A stretch of 64,000 bases of DNA, taken from Chloroflexota bacterium (GTDB lineage: Bacteria; Chloroflexota; UBA11872). A model generated the notes under the pieces. It saw only the letters and a program-made list of their open reading frames with translations, did not search any database and was not told the origin of the DNA. Numbering within the stretch: the stretch's first letter is position 1; each line of letters opens with the position of its first letter. The stretch spans positions 124,001 to 188,000 of the forward strand of contig JAJDUU010000006.1 of the NCBI GenBank assembly GCA_022826485.1, read 5' to 3'. Shown piece by piece: positions 21,001-29,859 of this stretch. Made by a program: the position numbers and the translations under genes.

Positions 21001-22089
21001 CTACGCCGCGGCAGACGCCGCGCGGACCCGCAGGGCGTCCCGCACGGCCGCGCCGCAGTCCGCGGTCGTCGCGTCGCCGCCGAGGTCCGGGGTCAGGGCG
21101 CCGGAGGCTGTCACGTCGCCGAGCGCCGCCATCACCAACTCGGCTTCCTCGGCATGGCCCAGGTGCTCCACCATCATCGCCGCGGCCCAAATCGTTGCGA
21201 TGGGCGAGGCAATGCCCTGGCCCGCGATATCGGGCGCCGACCCGTGCACCGGCTCAAACATGGGCGGGTGCGCGCCCTCCGGGTTGATATTCGCGCTCGC
21301 CGGCACGCCGAGACTGCCCATCAGCGCGCCGCCAATGTCCGAGAGAATGTCGCCGAAGAGATTCGACGCCACCAGGACGTCAAACGTCTCCGGGCTGCGC
21401 ACCATGCGCGCCGCCGCCGCGTCCACCAGGTTCCGGTCGGTGGTGATGTCCGGATAGTCGGCGGCTACCTCTTCGAACACCTCGTCCCAGAACACCGGCG
21501 CGAACTGCAGCGCGTTGGACTTGGTCACGTTGGTCACGTGGCGCCGGCCCAGGCGCACGGTCATGTCGAACGCGTAGCGAATGATGCGCTCGACGCCTTC
21601 GCGGGTGAAGACCGTCGTTTGCAGCGCCACTTCATACGACGAGCCCTGGTGGACACGCCCGCCGCATCCCGCGTATTCGCCCTCCGAGTTCTCGCGCACG
21701 CAGAGCAGATCGAAGTCTCCCGGACCCTTCCCCGCTAGCGGCGTCGGCAGGCCGGGCAGCAAGCGCGCGGGACGCAAATTGACATAAAGCTCGAATCCCT
21801 GCCGCAATCGCAGCACGCCCTGGTGCTGGGAAATCTCGTCGGGCACCACGTCCGGCAACCCGCAGGCGCCGTACAGAATCGCGTCGAAGCCGTCCAGAAT
21901 GTCGAGCGCGTCGTCCGGCATGTATTGGCCGTGCTCCAGGTAGTAGTCGCAGCTCCAGGGAAACTCCTGCATGTCCCACCGCATCGCGCCGGTCGTCTGC
22001 GCCAGCGTTTCGAGGACGAGTTGCCCCTCGCGGACCACGTCGACGCCAATGCCGTCCCCGGGAAGCAGGGCGATGCGGTGCGTGCTCAT
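21001..22089 (-). CDS. Isocitrate/isopropylmalate-type dehydrogenase, tartrate/D-malate dehydrogenase-like
   Basis: A 362-residue NAD-dependent beta-decarboxylating dehydrogenase. Visible marks are LLPGDGIGVDVV, the substrate Arg region NLRPARLLP, RENSEGEYAG, the catalytic Lys in TKSNALQ, the metal Asps in NLFGDILSDIGG and NAD-binding HGSAPDIAGQGIASP. The segment EFPWSCDYYLEHGQYMPDD resembles tartrate and D-malate dehydrogenases more than LeuB, and no leuCD or leuA genes are near. A TATACT element lies 33 bp upstream at 22122-22127. The exact substrate is inferred, not shown. Confidence 0.85.
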   Translation of the reverse strand: MSTHRIALLPGDGIGVDVVREGQLVLETLAQTTGAMRWDMQEFPWSCDYYLEHGQYMPDDALDILDGFDAILYGACGLPDVVPDEISQHQGVLRLRQGFELYVNLRPARLLPGLPTPLAGKGPGDFDLLCVRENSEGEYAGCGGRVHQGSSYEVALQTTVFTREGVERIIRYAFDMTVRLGRRHVTNVTKSNALQFAPVFWDEVFEEVAADYPDITTDRNLVDAAAARMVRSPETFDVLVASNLFGDILSDIGGALMGSLGVPASANINPEGAHPPMFEPVHGSAPDIAGQGIASPIATIWAAAMMVEHLGHAEEAELVMAALGDVTASGALTPDLGGDATTADCGAAVRDALRVRAASAAA

Positions 22090-22121
22090 CTCACCTGGCC
22101 GTATGCAGAGTCGCGCTGGCG

Positions 22122-22127
22122 AGTATA
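22122..22127 (-). promoter_or_regulatory. TATACT -10-like element before the tartrate/malate-type dehydrogenase
   Basis: Reads TATACT on the minus strand, 33 bp before the ATG at 22089, which fits a short leader. No clear -35 hexamer was found. Confidence 0.35.
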
Positions 22128-22210
22128 CGGACGCCGATCAAGCAAGTGTCCCGAGAGTGTCAGGCCAGCTACGGCTCGGCATGCCAACCAACAACGGCAT
22201 CGCGCAGCCA

Positions 22211-22242
22211 TCCGTCATTCCGGCGGAAGCCGGAATCCAGTC
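22211..22242 (+). repeat. Dispersed palindromic core repeat
   Basis: A core-only copy (ATTCCGGC / GCCGGAAT arms, then CCAGTCCG) in the gap between the dehydrogenase start and the hydrolase stop. The flanking GGACGCTTGGCATGGGGC may be a decayed remnant of the MITE-like right half. Confidence 0.7.
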
Positions 22243-22304
22243 CGACGGATCCAAAAGGGGCTGGACGCTTGGCATGGGGCAGGCCTCATCCCCGCCAATT
22301 CACC

Positions 22305-23201
22305 CTACGCCTCGTCCCGGCACCGCTCCACGAATGCCCCGATGGCGCCCGCCACGTCCTCGGCCGCCTCGACCTGCACGAAATGCCCCACGTCGTGGAT
22401 CAGGAGGAGCTCGGAGTTGGGAATGAGCCGGCGGAATTGGCGCGCCACGTGGGGGCCGAGGTAGGGGTCGCGCCCGCCCCACACGATCAGCGTGCGGCAC
22501 CGCAGCTGCGCCGGCACGTCCAGCCGCCGCTGGTTGGCGTTGATCTGCGCCGGCAGGCCCTTGGTGATGCGGTGCAACGCCTGGCGCGCAGTGGCGGACG
22601 CCGCGAACGTATCGCGAAAGGTCCGGGTCAACTCGTCGGAGAGATGCGTGTGCGCGCCCCACACGCGGCCAAGCTGCCAGCGGAAGAGGTTGCCAAAGAG
22701 CAGCGAGCGCATGACGCCCATGGCCCGCTGCAAGACCGGGCCCACCAGCGGTATGTGCAGGGCTTTCAGCGCCGGCGGCATGCGGGCCGAATTCCAGCCG
22801 TAGTAGGAGTTGAGCAGGACCAGACCGCGGGTCCGCCCGGGATTCGCCACCGCCCAACGAATCGCCGCGGGCCCCGTCATCTCGTGCCCCACCAGCACGA
22901 CGTCATCGAGACCGTGCGCATCAATGAACTGGGCCAGGTTGCGGTCGATGGTGTCGAAGCCGAACTCAAGCCCCTCATTGGGCTCCGAGAAGCCCCAGCC
23001 AAGCAGGTCCGGGGCCAGCGTCCGCGCCGTGTCCGCGAGCAATGGCTGCAGCAATCCGTATACGCGCGAGTCGCTCGGCAAGCCGTGCAGGAGAACGATG
23101 GTCGGGCCGCCCTGCCCGGCCTCGCGATAGTGGCAGATGCCCGATGCCAGCTCGATGCGCCGGCCGCTTGGCGGCGCAAAGTGTTCATCCACCGAGTTCA
23201 C
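22305..23201 (-). CDS. Alpha/beta-hydrolase-fold protein with Glu at the nucleophile position
   Basis: A 298-residue alpha/beta-hydrolase. The oxyanion HG is in VLLHGLPSDS (34-43), the acid Asp in GGRDPYLGP and the His in HDVGHFVQVE. The nucleophile elbow reads VGHEMTG with Glu107 where Ser, Asp or Cys is expected. This could abolish or change activity. Start GTG 23201 overlaps the stop of the debranching-enzyme gene (GTGA), so the two are translationally coupled; an open frame continues 13 codons further but only inside the upstream gene. It could be a lid-domain epoxide-hydrolase or dehalogenase relative, but no substrate can be named. Confidence 0.8.
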   Translation of the reverse strand: MNSVDEHFAPPSGRRIELASGICHYREAGQGGPTIVLLHGLPSDSRVYGLLQPLLADTARTLAPDLLGWGFSEPNEGLEFGFDTIDRNLAQFIDAHGLDDVVLVGHEMTGPAAIRWAVANPGRTRGLVLLNSYYGWNSARMPPALKALHIPLVGPVLQRAMGVMRSLLFGNLFRWQLGRVWGAHTHLSDELTRTFRDTFAASATARQALHRITKGLPAQINANQRRLDVPAQLRCRTLIVWGGRDPYLGPHVARQFRRLIPNSELLLIHDVGHFVQVEAAEDVAGAIGAFVERCRDEA

Positions 23202-25186
23202 GGAGGAGCGCGGCGCAGCGCCTGCAGCGCGTAGAGCCATTCGCCAACGCCCCAGGCTTGGGCAACGGCGCCCTCCGGAGCAAACGGCGACTCGGGCTGA
23301 AAGATCTCACTGACCGTGCCGATCGCTCCTTCCGCGAGATGCCGCTCCAGGCCGCCTTCGATCCAGTGCAGATCGCGCCGCGTCCTACCGAGGGCCACGG
23401 CCGCGCGCACGTACATGCCGAGCAACCAGCTCCACACCGGCCCTTGATGATAGGCGCCGTCGCGCTGGACCGGATCGCCGCCGTATTCGCGCCGGTAGGC
23501 GGCGTCGGCGGGCGCGAGGCTCCGCAGGCCCACCGGAGTCACCAGGTCACGTTCCACCACCGCCAGCGCCGACTCGGCGCGGGCGGATGGAAGCAAGTTC
23601 GGGGCCACGGCCAGCGCGATGACTTGATTGGGCCGGATGGCCGCATCGTCCCCCGACGGCCCATCCACGACGTCGTATAGGCAGCCGGCGTCGGCGTTCC
23701 AGAACCGCCGCGCGAACGATGCCGCCGCCTGGTCCGCGAGCTCGCGGGTTTCACCGGGGTCCCACTGCAGCTGCTCGAACGCACGAGCGGCAAAGCTCAG
23801 CCCGCGCCACCACAGCGCATTGATCTCCACCGGCTTGCCGCGCCGCGGCGTGACCACCCAATCTCCGACCTTCGCGTCCATCCAGGTCAGTTGCAGCCCC
23901 TCGGCGCCCTGCGTGAGCAGACCGTCCTCCGGGTCCATGCGGATCCCGTGGCGCGTGCCGCGAACGTGCCAGTCCACGATGTCCAGCACGGCGGTGCCCA
24001 GGCCCTCCAGGATCTCCGTGTCGCCCGTGGCGTCCACATAGGCTTCGAGCGCGTGGAGGAACCACAGCGCCGCGTCGACCGAGATGTACTCCGGCGCGTC
24101 GCCGGCGTCGGGCCAGCGATTCGGGACCATGCCCTGGTCCACGAAACTGGCGTAGGCCACGAGCACGGCCCGGGCCACGTCCGCCCGCCCCGTGGCCAGG
24201 CACAGACCGGGCAGGGCGATGAACGTGTCGCGCCCCCAATCGCCAAACCAGGGATAACCCGCAATCACCGTGTTCGGCAGCGTGGCGTGCGCCCGGCCGC
24301 CGCGCCGCACCAGCACCTGGTCGGCGGCCAACCGCAGCCGGGCCTCGAGATCGCGAGCGGAGCCGTCCACGAGTTCCGTGGCGCGCGCGTCCTCGGCCGA
24401 CGGCTCGCGCTCGACGTCGCCCAGGTCCTCCGGCTCACCGGCGGCCAGCACCAGCGACGCGGACTCGCCCGGCTCGATGGTGGTCTGAAAGACGCCCGGC
24501 GTGAAGGCATCCTCCTGGTGGTCGAAGCCGCGCTCCCGCTCAGCGGCGCGCGCGAGATTCCAGTGCCAATCCTGTTCCTCGCCAAACGCCCAGCCCGAGT
24601 GGTCGATCGTGAGCGGCGGCGCGTCACCCGATCGCATCACCACACGGTCGTCGGGGGCCTCGATCATTTCAACGTGACGCGCGCCGGTGGCTAGTTGGTG
24701 AAACCACCGCAGCGTCACCAGCGGTTGCCATTCGAGCTCGACCGGCGCTTCGCCGTTGTTGCAATAGCGAATCACCGTCCGGTTGGCGCCGTGGGGCATC
24801 CACAGGTCGCCGCGCAGCGACTGGCCGGCAATGATCCAGGACCAGCGTGGTCGACTGCCGATCAGCTCGAATCCAGCGAGCCGGCGAAACCCATCCGGAT
24901 GGACCGTGCCGTCCACGTATTCGTGCGTGCTGAGCCAAGAGCGCTCGTCGCCAACCGTGGCCCGGACCTGCGCCCCGGCCACCATCACCCAGCGGGCGTT
25001 GGGCGGCGGCGCCGCGGCGACGAGCAATCCGTGATAGCGGCGCGTGGCGGGTCCGCCGACCGTACCGGCGGCATAGCCGCCCAGCCCGTTCGTGACCAGC
25101 CATTCGCGTTCACGCAGGGGATCGAGCTGCTGTCCAAAGAGGGACGCAGCCAGGCGGAGATTGGGAACCTGCGGAGGGGAGGGCAC
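23198..25186 (-). CDS. Glycogen debranching enzyme / amylo-alpha-1,6-glucosidase (GH133-like)
   Basis: A 662-residue cytoplasmic enzyme that should cleave alpha-1,6 branches in glycogen or related glucans. The N-terminal domain shows EREWLVTNGLGGYAAGTVGGPATRRYHGLL, typical of the bacterial and archaeal type. The C-terminal (alpha/alpha)6 barrel shows GYPWFGDWGRDTFIALPG, VDAALWFLHALEAY, LTWMDAKVGDWVVTPRRGKPVEINALWW and QGPVWSWLLG. The start is GTG 25186 with GGGGAG 6 bases upstream. It shares a 79-bp divergent promoter region with the TauE/SafE gene and is followed with a 4-bp overlap by the hydrolase gene. Confidence 0.92.
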   Translation of the reverse strand: MPSPPQVPNLRLAASLFGQQLDPLREREWLVTNGLGGYAAGTVGGPATRRYHGLLVAAAPPPNARWVMVAGAQVRATVGDERSWLSTHEYVDGTVHPDGFRRLAGFELIGSRPRWSWIIAGQSLRGDLWMPHGANRTVIRYCNNGEAPVELEWQPLVTLRWFHQLATGARHVEMIEAPDDRVVMRSGDAPPLTIDHSGWAFGEEQDWHWNLARAAERERGFDHQEDAFTPGVFQTTIEPGESASLVLAAGEPEDLGDVEREPSAEDARATELVDGSARDLEARLRLAADQVLVRRGGRAHATLPNTVIAGYPWFGDWGRDTFIALPGLCLATGRADVARAVLVAYASFVDQGMVPNRWPDAGDAPEYISVDAALWFLHALEAYVDATGDTEILEGLGTAVLDIVDWHVRGTRHGIRMDPEDGLLTQGAEGLQLTWMDAKVGDWVVTPRRGKPVEINALWWRGLSFAARAFEQLQWDPGETRELADQAAASFARRFWNADAGCLYDVVDGPSGDDAAIRPNQVIALAVAPNLLPSARAESALAVVERDLVTPVGLRSLAPADAAYRREYGGDPVQRDGAYHQGPVWSWLLGMYVRAAVALGRTRRDLHWIEGGLERHLAEGAIGTVSEIFQPESPFAPEGAVAQAWGVGEWLYALQALRRAPP

Positions 25187-25218
25187 GGCGCTCCCCGGCT
25201 ACACGGCGGCGGGGTCCG

Positions 25219-25254
25219 AGTATACGCGGCGGCGGTTTCCCGCCTCCCTATAAT
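25219..25254. promoter_or_regulatory. Divergent promoter elements: TATACT (minus) and TATAAT (plus)
   Basis: On the minus strand TATACT (25219-25224) lies 33 bp before the debranching-enzyme GTG. On the plus strand TATAAT (25249-25254) lies only 11 bp before the TauE/SafE ATG at 25266. With normal spacing from -10 to start site the plus transcript would have almost no leader. No good -35 is visible for either. Confidence 0.45.
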
Positions 25255-25265
25255 CCGCCAATCCC

Positions 25266-26090
25266 ATGTCGTCTCCGCCAGCGTCGCCGGCCCAGCGTCC
25301 GCCCGCCCCCTTTGTCATCGCGATCGGCCTTACCGGTGGCCTGATCAGCGGTCTTGTGGGCGTCGGCGGCGGCATTGTCATGGTGCCTTTGATGGTCGCC
25401 ATCCTGGCCATGACCCAGCACCGCGCGCACGGCACCTCCCTGGCCATGATCGTGCCGATAGCCATCAGCGCGGTGATTCCCTACTGGATCGCGCACGGCA
25501 TGGATTGGCTGGTCGTTGCCTCGCTGGCCGGAACATCGGTTGGCTTTGCGGTGGTGGGCGCGCGGCTCACCAAGCATCTCAACGCCACCGTGCTGCGGCG
25601 CGGGTTCGCCGTGCTGCTGATGCTCACCGCGATTCGGCTGCTGCTCTCGGCGCAAAGCGCCGCGATGTTTGGGCAGATGGAAGGGATCCAACTCATCGTG
25701 GCGGCATTAATCGCCGGCACCGTCACCGGATTGGTGGCGGGGACGATGGGCGTGGGCGGCGGCATTGTCATGGTGCCCGCCATGGTGATCGTGATGGGCA
25801 TCGATCAGCACTTCGCCCAGGGCATCTCATTGGCCGTCATCGTGCCGACTGCGATTTCCGGCGCGGCGCAGCACTTTCGCCAGGGCAACGTCGATCTGCG
25901 CTGGGCCCTCTACATCGCCGCCGGGGGCATCGTGGGCGGCGCCGTGGGCGCGCAGTTTGCCCAATTCATTCCCGCCTTCGGCCTGCGCATCCTCTTCGCC
26001 GTATTCGCAATCTATTCGGCGCAGCGCATGGTCGGCGTCCAGGGATGGCTGGTGCAGCGCATCCGCGCCGCGCGCACAGGCGCATCGTGA
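25266..26090 (+). CDS. TauE/SafE-family membrane transporter
   Basis: A 274-residue integral membrane protein with about eight helices in two internal repeats. Each repeat holds the same motif GVGGGIVMVP (residues 32-41 and about 162-171), a signature of TauE/SafE (former DUF81) permeases, which export small sulfur-containing or other organic anions. The substrate is unknown. No sulfur-metabolism genes are adjacent. It is followed 31 bp later by a CoA-transferase gene, with which it may be co-transcribed. Confidence 0.9.
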   Translation: MSSPPASPAQRPPAPFVIAIGLTGGLISGLVGVGGGIVMVPLMVAILAMTQHRAHGTSLAMIVPIAISAVIPYWIAHGMDWLVVASLAGTSVGFAVVGARLTKHLNATVLRRGFAVLLMLTAIRLLLSAQSAAMFGQMEGIQLIVAALIAGTVTGLVAGTMGVGGGIVMVPAMVIVMGIDQHFAQGISLAVIVPTAISGAAQHFRQGNVDLRWALYIAAGGIVGGAVGAQFAQFIPAFGLRILFAVFAIYSAQRMVGVQGWLVQRIRAARTGAS

Positions 26091-26121
26091 GTCGCCGGCG
26101 GCCGGTCCGGAGCTATTCCTG

Positions 26122-27330
26122 ATGGCGGGATTCCTCGACGGCGCCCTGGTGCTGGACTTCACGCGGGTGCTTGCCGGGCCGTTCTGCACCATGACGCTCG
26201 CCGATCTCGGCGCGCGCGTGATCAAAGTCGAAAGCCCCGAGGGCGATGAGGCCCGTGGGATGGGGCCCTTCGTCGATGGCCACAGTCTCTACTTCGCCAG
26301 CATCAATCGTGGCAAGGAGAGCGTGGTGCTCAACCTCAAGCACCCGCGGGCGGTCGAGTTGGCCCTCGGGCTGGCGGCGCGCGCCGACGTGCTCGTCGAA
26401 AACTACAGGCCCGGCACGCTCGAGCGGCTCGGGCTCGGGTACGACGCGGTCCGTGAGCGGAACGCCGACGTCGTGTACGTCTCGCTCTCGGGATTCGGCC
26501 AGGTCGGCCCGTATCGCGATCGAGGGGCCTACGACGTCATCATCCAGGCCATGGGCGGCCTCATGGGAATCACCGGCCCTGCCGGCGGCGGGCCCACGCG
26601 CGTGGGCGCCTCCCTGGGGGACATCGTGCCTGCGCTCTACGCGACCGTCGCGGTGCTCGCCGCGCTGCAGCGCCGTGACCGCACCGGCGAGGGCTGCCAC
26701 GTCGATCTCGCGATGATGGACGCGGTGGTGGCCGTGGTCGAAAACGCCATGGCGCGCTATTGGGTCAGCGGCGAGGACCCCGGTCCCATCGGCAACCGGC
26801 ATCCCGCCATTGCCCCCTTCAGCACCTTCGCCACCGCCGACGGCCAGATCGTGATCGCCTGCGGCAACGATGCGCTCTGGCGCCGGCTGTGCGCCGCGCT
26901 CGGCGCGCCGGCGTTGGCGGCTGACGAGCGCTTCACCACCAATGCCCTTCGCGCCGAGCGCGCCGAGGAACTGGCCGTCGCCTTGGAAGGCGTGCTGCAA
27001 GCGCACGGCACGGCGAATTGGCTGGAAATCCTGCTCGAGGCCGGCATCCCCTGTGCGAAAGTCAACCGCATGTCCGACCTCCTGGACGACCCCCACCTGC
27101 GCGCCCGCGACATGATCGTAGAGATGGACCAGCCCAACGTCGGGCGGCTGCCGGTGCCCGGCGCGCCCATCAAGGCGTCGGGCGTGGACATCGACCTGGG
27201 CGATCCATCGCCGGCCTTGGGCACGCACACGCGATCGGTGATGGCGGAACTGCTCGATGTCGACCCGACCGAGCTCGAACGCCTGGCGCGCGACGGCGCC
27301 ATCGGCGTCCCCGCCCCACCCCCGTCATGA
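26122..27330 (+). CDS. CoA-transferase family III (CaiB/BaiF type)
   Basis: A 402-residue enzyme that moves CoA between carboxylic acids. Family marks are LVLDFTRVLAGPFCTMTLADLGARVIKVESPEGDEAR, LNLKHPRAVEL, ENYRPGTLERLGLGYD, VSLSGFGQVGPYRDRGAYDV and the catalytic Asp in CHVDLAMMDAV. ATG 26122 was chosen because GGAG (26109-26112) is 9 bases upstream, and because it gives the family N-terminus; the open frame reaches further back inside the previous gene. It overlaps the next gene by ATGA. The acyl substrate cannot be read from sequence. Confidence 0.92.
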   Translation: MAGFLDGALVLDFTRVLAGPFCTMTLADLGARVIKVESPEGDEARGMGPFVDGHSLYFASINRGKESVVLNLKHPRAVELALGLAARADVLVENYRPGTLERLGLGYDAVRERNADVVYVSLSGFGQVGPYRDRGAYDVIIQAMGGLMGITGPAGGGPTRVGASLGDIVPALYATVAVLAALQRRDRTGEGCHVDLAMMDAVVAVVENAMARYWVSGEDPGPIGNRHPAIAPFSTFATADGQIVIACGNDALWRRLCAALGAPALAADERFTTNALRAERAEELAVALEGVLQAHGTANWLEILLEAGIPCAKVNRMSDLLDDPHLRARDMIVEMDQPNVGRLPVPGAPIKASGVDIDLGDPSPALGTHTRSVMAELLDVDPTELERLARDGAIGVPAPPPS

Positions 27331-27854
27331 CCATCGAGGTTGCCGCCGACGGGTCGCATCGGGTGACCATCGACACGCCGATCGAGATTCGGCGCGCCGC
27401 GCCCGAGGACCTCGAGCCCATGAGCGAACTGTGGGGATCCGAGCGGCGGCTCGCCCAGCGCCGTGTGCTGCGCCGGTACTTCGACGAGCAGCGCCAGAGC
27501 GTCCAGACCGGGCTGGTCGCGATGTTCAACGGATCGCTCGTGGCGCAGCTGTGGATCCGGCATCGGCACCTCGACCGCGGCATCGCGGACGGCCGGCGAG
27601 CGGCCTATCTGCATACGCTGATCGTGGCGGAGCCCTTCCGACGCCTGGGCATTGCCGAGGCCCTGACGCGCGCCGCCTCCCGCGAAGCCGAGGCGCGCGG
27701 CGCCGACGTGCTCACCATCGGGGTCGACGCGCCGAACGCCTACGCCCGCCGCCTGTACGAGAAGTGGGGCTTCAAGCCCTACCACGCGACCACCGACCTG
27801 CGCGGCGAGCTCGTCTTTCTGCGACGCCGAAGCTACGGCGGTGGGCCACTCTGA
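27327..27854 (+). CDS. GNAT-family N-acetyltransferase
   Basis: A 175-residue acetyl-CoA-dependent acetyltransferase. The fold is shown by IRRAAPEDLEPMSELW at the start, the strand LHTLIVAEPFRRLGIAEALTRAASREA with the acetyl-CoA loop (RRLGIA) and DAPNAYARRLYEKWGFKPY at the end. Its ATG overlaps the CoA-transferase stop (ATGA), so the two are coupled. The substrate is unknown. Confidence 0.88.
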   Translation: MTIEVAADGSHRVTIDTPIEIRRAAPEDLEPMSELWGSERRLAQRRVLRRYFDEQRQSVQTGLVAMFNGSLVAQLWIRHRHLDRGIADGRRAAYLHTLIVAEPFRRLGIAEALTRAASREAEARGADVLTIGVDAPNAYARRLYEKWGFKPYHATTDLRGELVFLRRRSYGGGPL

Positions 27855-27857
27855 GTC

Positions 27858-27884
27858 CGTCATTCCCGCGGAGGCGGGAATCCA
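27858..27884 (+). repeat. Dispersed palindromic core repeat
   Basis: A core-only copy (ATTCCCGC / GCGGGAAT arms) 4 bp after the acetyltransferase stop. In RNA it forms a stable hairpin in the position of a terminator, though no T-tract follows. The rest of the 223-bp gap before ilvE shows nothing clear. Confidence 0.75.
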
Positions 27885-28077
27885 TCCCGGCAGGTCAACC
27901 GACGCATCGAGGGCGCCCGCCGATCCTGGGTCAACATGCGGCGCTCCGATGTGAGGGTCGCCTGCTACCCCTTATTCGCACCTTTCCCAAGTGCTAAGCT
28001 CGCCGCGGTTCAATCGGCTGTTTGCTCGCAATTCGTTGCACGCCGCCGCGCGTGCTATCCGCGTCTAGGACCCGCCC

Positions 28078-29031
28078 GTGCAGGCCTTCTTTCAGGGCTC
28101 GTTTGTAGATTTCGCCGACGCCAAGGTCAGCGTCATGACGCATGGACTCAACTACGGAACCGGCGTCATCGAAGGCATTCGTGGCTACTGGAACGAGAAC
28201 GACGAGCAGATGTACCTGTTCCGCGCCCGCGAGCACTTCGTGCGGCTGCGGCAGTCCGCCAAGATCCTGCGCATGGCGATCCCCCACACCGACGATGAGT
28301 TGGTCGACATTGCCTGCAAGGTTGTGCGCTCCGGCGAGTTCCAAGAGGACGTCTACGTGCGACCGTTGGTCTACAAGGCGGCCCAGCAAATCGGCCTGAG
28401 CATGATCAAGCCGACCGCCAATGGCCCGGCCCTCATTGATGACGAGATCACCATGTTCGCCGTGCCGTTTGGACCGTATCTGGATGTCGAGCGGCCGATC
28501 CGCTGCACCGTCGCGTCGTGGCGGCGGATCAACGACAACATGATCCCGGCCCGAGGCAAGGTGAGCGGGCTGTACGTCAACTCCTCGGTGGCCAAGACCG
28601 AGGCCGTCGAGTCCGGCTTTGACGAGGCCATCATGCTCACCGAGGACGGCCATGTCAGCGAGGGAACCGGCGAAAACGTATTCCTCGTGCGCGACGGGGT
28701 GCTGGTCACGCCCTCCGTCAGCGACGACATCCTCGAAGGCGTGACGCGGCGCACGATCATCCAGATCGCGCGCGACGAGCTTCAGATCGACACCATCGAG
28801 CGCTCCGTCGACCGCACCGAGCTCTACATTGCCGACGAGCTGTTTCTCGTGGGCACCGGCGCGCAAATCTCGCCGGTCCGTGAAGTCGATGGGCGCGTGC
28901 TCGGCGACGGAGGCATCGGCCCTGTGACGGGGGCGCTTCAGGACTTATACTTCGACATCGTGCGCGGCGGAAACGCCCGCTACCGATCGTGGTGTGCGCC
29001 GGTATATCCGGTTCCGGCGGCGCAGACCTAG
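28078..29031 (+). CDS. ilvE: Branched-chain amino-acid aminotransferase
   Basis: A 317-residue fold-type IV PLP enzyme that transfers amino groups between glutamate and branched-chain 2-keto acids. Visible marks: ADAKVSVMTHGLNYGTGVIEGIRGY, RLRQSAKIL, the Schiff-base Lys161 in ARGKVSGLYVNS, EAIMLTEDGHVSEGTGENVFLVRDG, DDILEGVTRRTIIQIA and LFLVGTGAQISPV. Start GTG 28078 is chosen because the family N-terminus (QAFFQGSFVDF) follows; AGGA lies 8 bases upstream. It may link functionally to the branched-chain importer at the window start, but no ilv biosynthesis genes are near. Confidence 0.93.
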   Translation: MQAFFQGSFVDFADAKVSVMTHGLNYGTGVIEGIRGYWNENDEQMYLFRAREHFVRLRQSAKILRMAIPHTDDELVDIACKVVRSGEFQEDVYVRPLVYKAAQQIGLSMIKPTANGPALIDDEITMFAVPFGPYLDVERPIRCTVASWRRINDNMIPARGKVSGLYVNSSVAKTEAVESGFDEAIMLTEDGHVSEGTGENVFLVRDGVLVTPSVSDDILEGVTRRTIIQIARDELQIDTIERSVDRTELYIADELFLVGTGAQISPVREVDGRVLGDGGIGPVTGALQDLYFDIVRGGNARYRSWCAPVYPVPAAQT

Positions 29032-29139
29032 CAGGGGGGCAAGGAGGTCATCGTCTGAGTTCGCGGCTCCCCCGCACCACCGCTCGTCCCTCCGTTTCAC
29101 CGACCCTTCGTTCAACCGCTGCCACTCTGCAGGTGTCTC

Positions 29140-29856
29140 ATGGCTGCGCCTGACGCGGCGCCGCGGGCGCCGGCAGCGCTCCAGGAGCAGATGGGCGTTC
29201 GGTTCGCCAACCCCGCGCTCCTGCGGCAGGCCCTGGTGCATCGCTCGCTCATCAACGAAGCCGACCTGGCGCCGACCGACTCCAACGAGCGTCTCGAGTT
29301 CCTCGGCGATGCCGTGTTGGGCCTGGTGACGACCGAGTTGCTGTACGAGCGTCACCCCGATTACGACGAGGGCCAGCTCACCCGGGCTCGCGCCTCGCTG
29401 GTCAATCTGAACGCGGCGGCGAGATTCGCCCAGGCGCTTGGCCTTGGCGCGCACCTGATGCTGGGGCGCGGCGCCGAAATGACCGGGGCCCGCAAGCGCG
29501 CCTCGGTGCTCGGACGCGCATTCGAGGCGTTGGTCGGCGCCATCTATCTCGACGCCGGTCTGGAGGCCGCCCGAGACTTCATCACCCCATTCGTGAGCGA
29601 GGCGCTCGGCGCGCGTGGTCCCGCCGGGCCCCAGAAGGACTACAAGACGCAGCTCCAGGAGCGGCTCCACGTCGAGCGCACCGCGACGCCGGTCTACGTG
29701 CTGGTGGATGCGAGCGGGCCCGACCATGACCGCCGCTTTCGCATGGCCGTGACGGTCGACGACGAGCACCTGGCCCAGGGCGAAGGGTCGAGCAAGCAGC
29801 GAGCCGAGCAGGACGCCGCGCGCGCGGCCCTGCGACTCTTGAACGGAAGCGGCTGA
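29140..29856 (+). CDS. rnc: Ribonuclease III (with one metal-site residue replaced)
   Basis: A 238-residue double-stranded RNA endonuclease for rRNA and mRNA processing. The signature NERLEFLGDAVLG (residues 49-61) carries the catalytic Glu53 and Asp57. The second motif reads SVLGRAFEALVGAIYLD: Glu129 is kept, but the residue equivalent to E. coli Asp114 is Arg126. A double-stranded-RNA-binding domain follows (DYKTQLQERLH to the end). ATG 29140 is used. It is 3 bp from smc, an arrangement (rnc-smc) seen in many bacteria. Confidence 0.92.
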   Translation: MAAPDAAPRAPAALQEQMGVRFANPALLRQALVHRSLINEADLAPTDSNERLEFLGDAVLGLVTTELLYERHPDYDEGQLTRARASLVNLNAAARFAQALGLGAHLMLGRGAEMTGARKRASVLGRAFEALVGAIYLDAGLEAARDFITPFVSEALGARGPAGPQKDYKTQLQERLHVERTATPVYVLVDASGPDHDRRFRMAVTVDDEHLAQGEGSSKQRAEQDAARAALRLLNGSG

Positions 29857-29859
29857 GCG

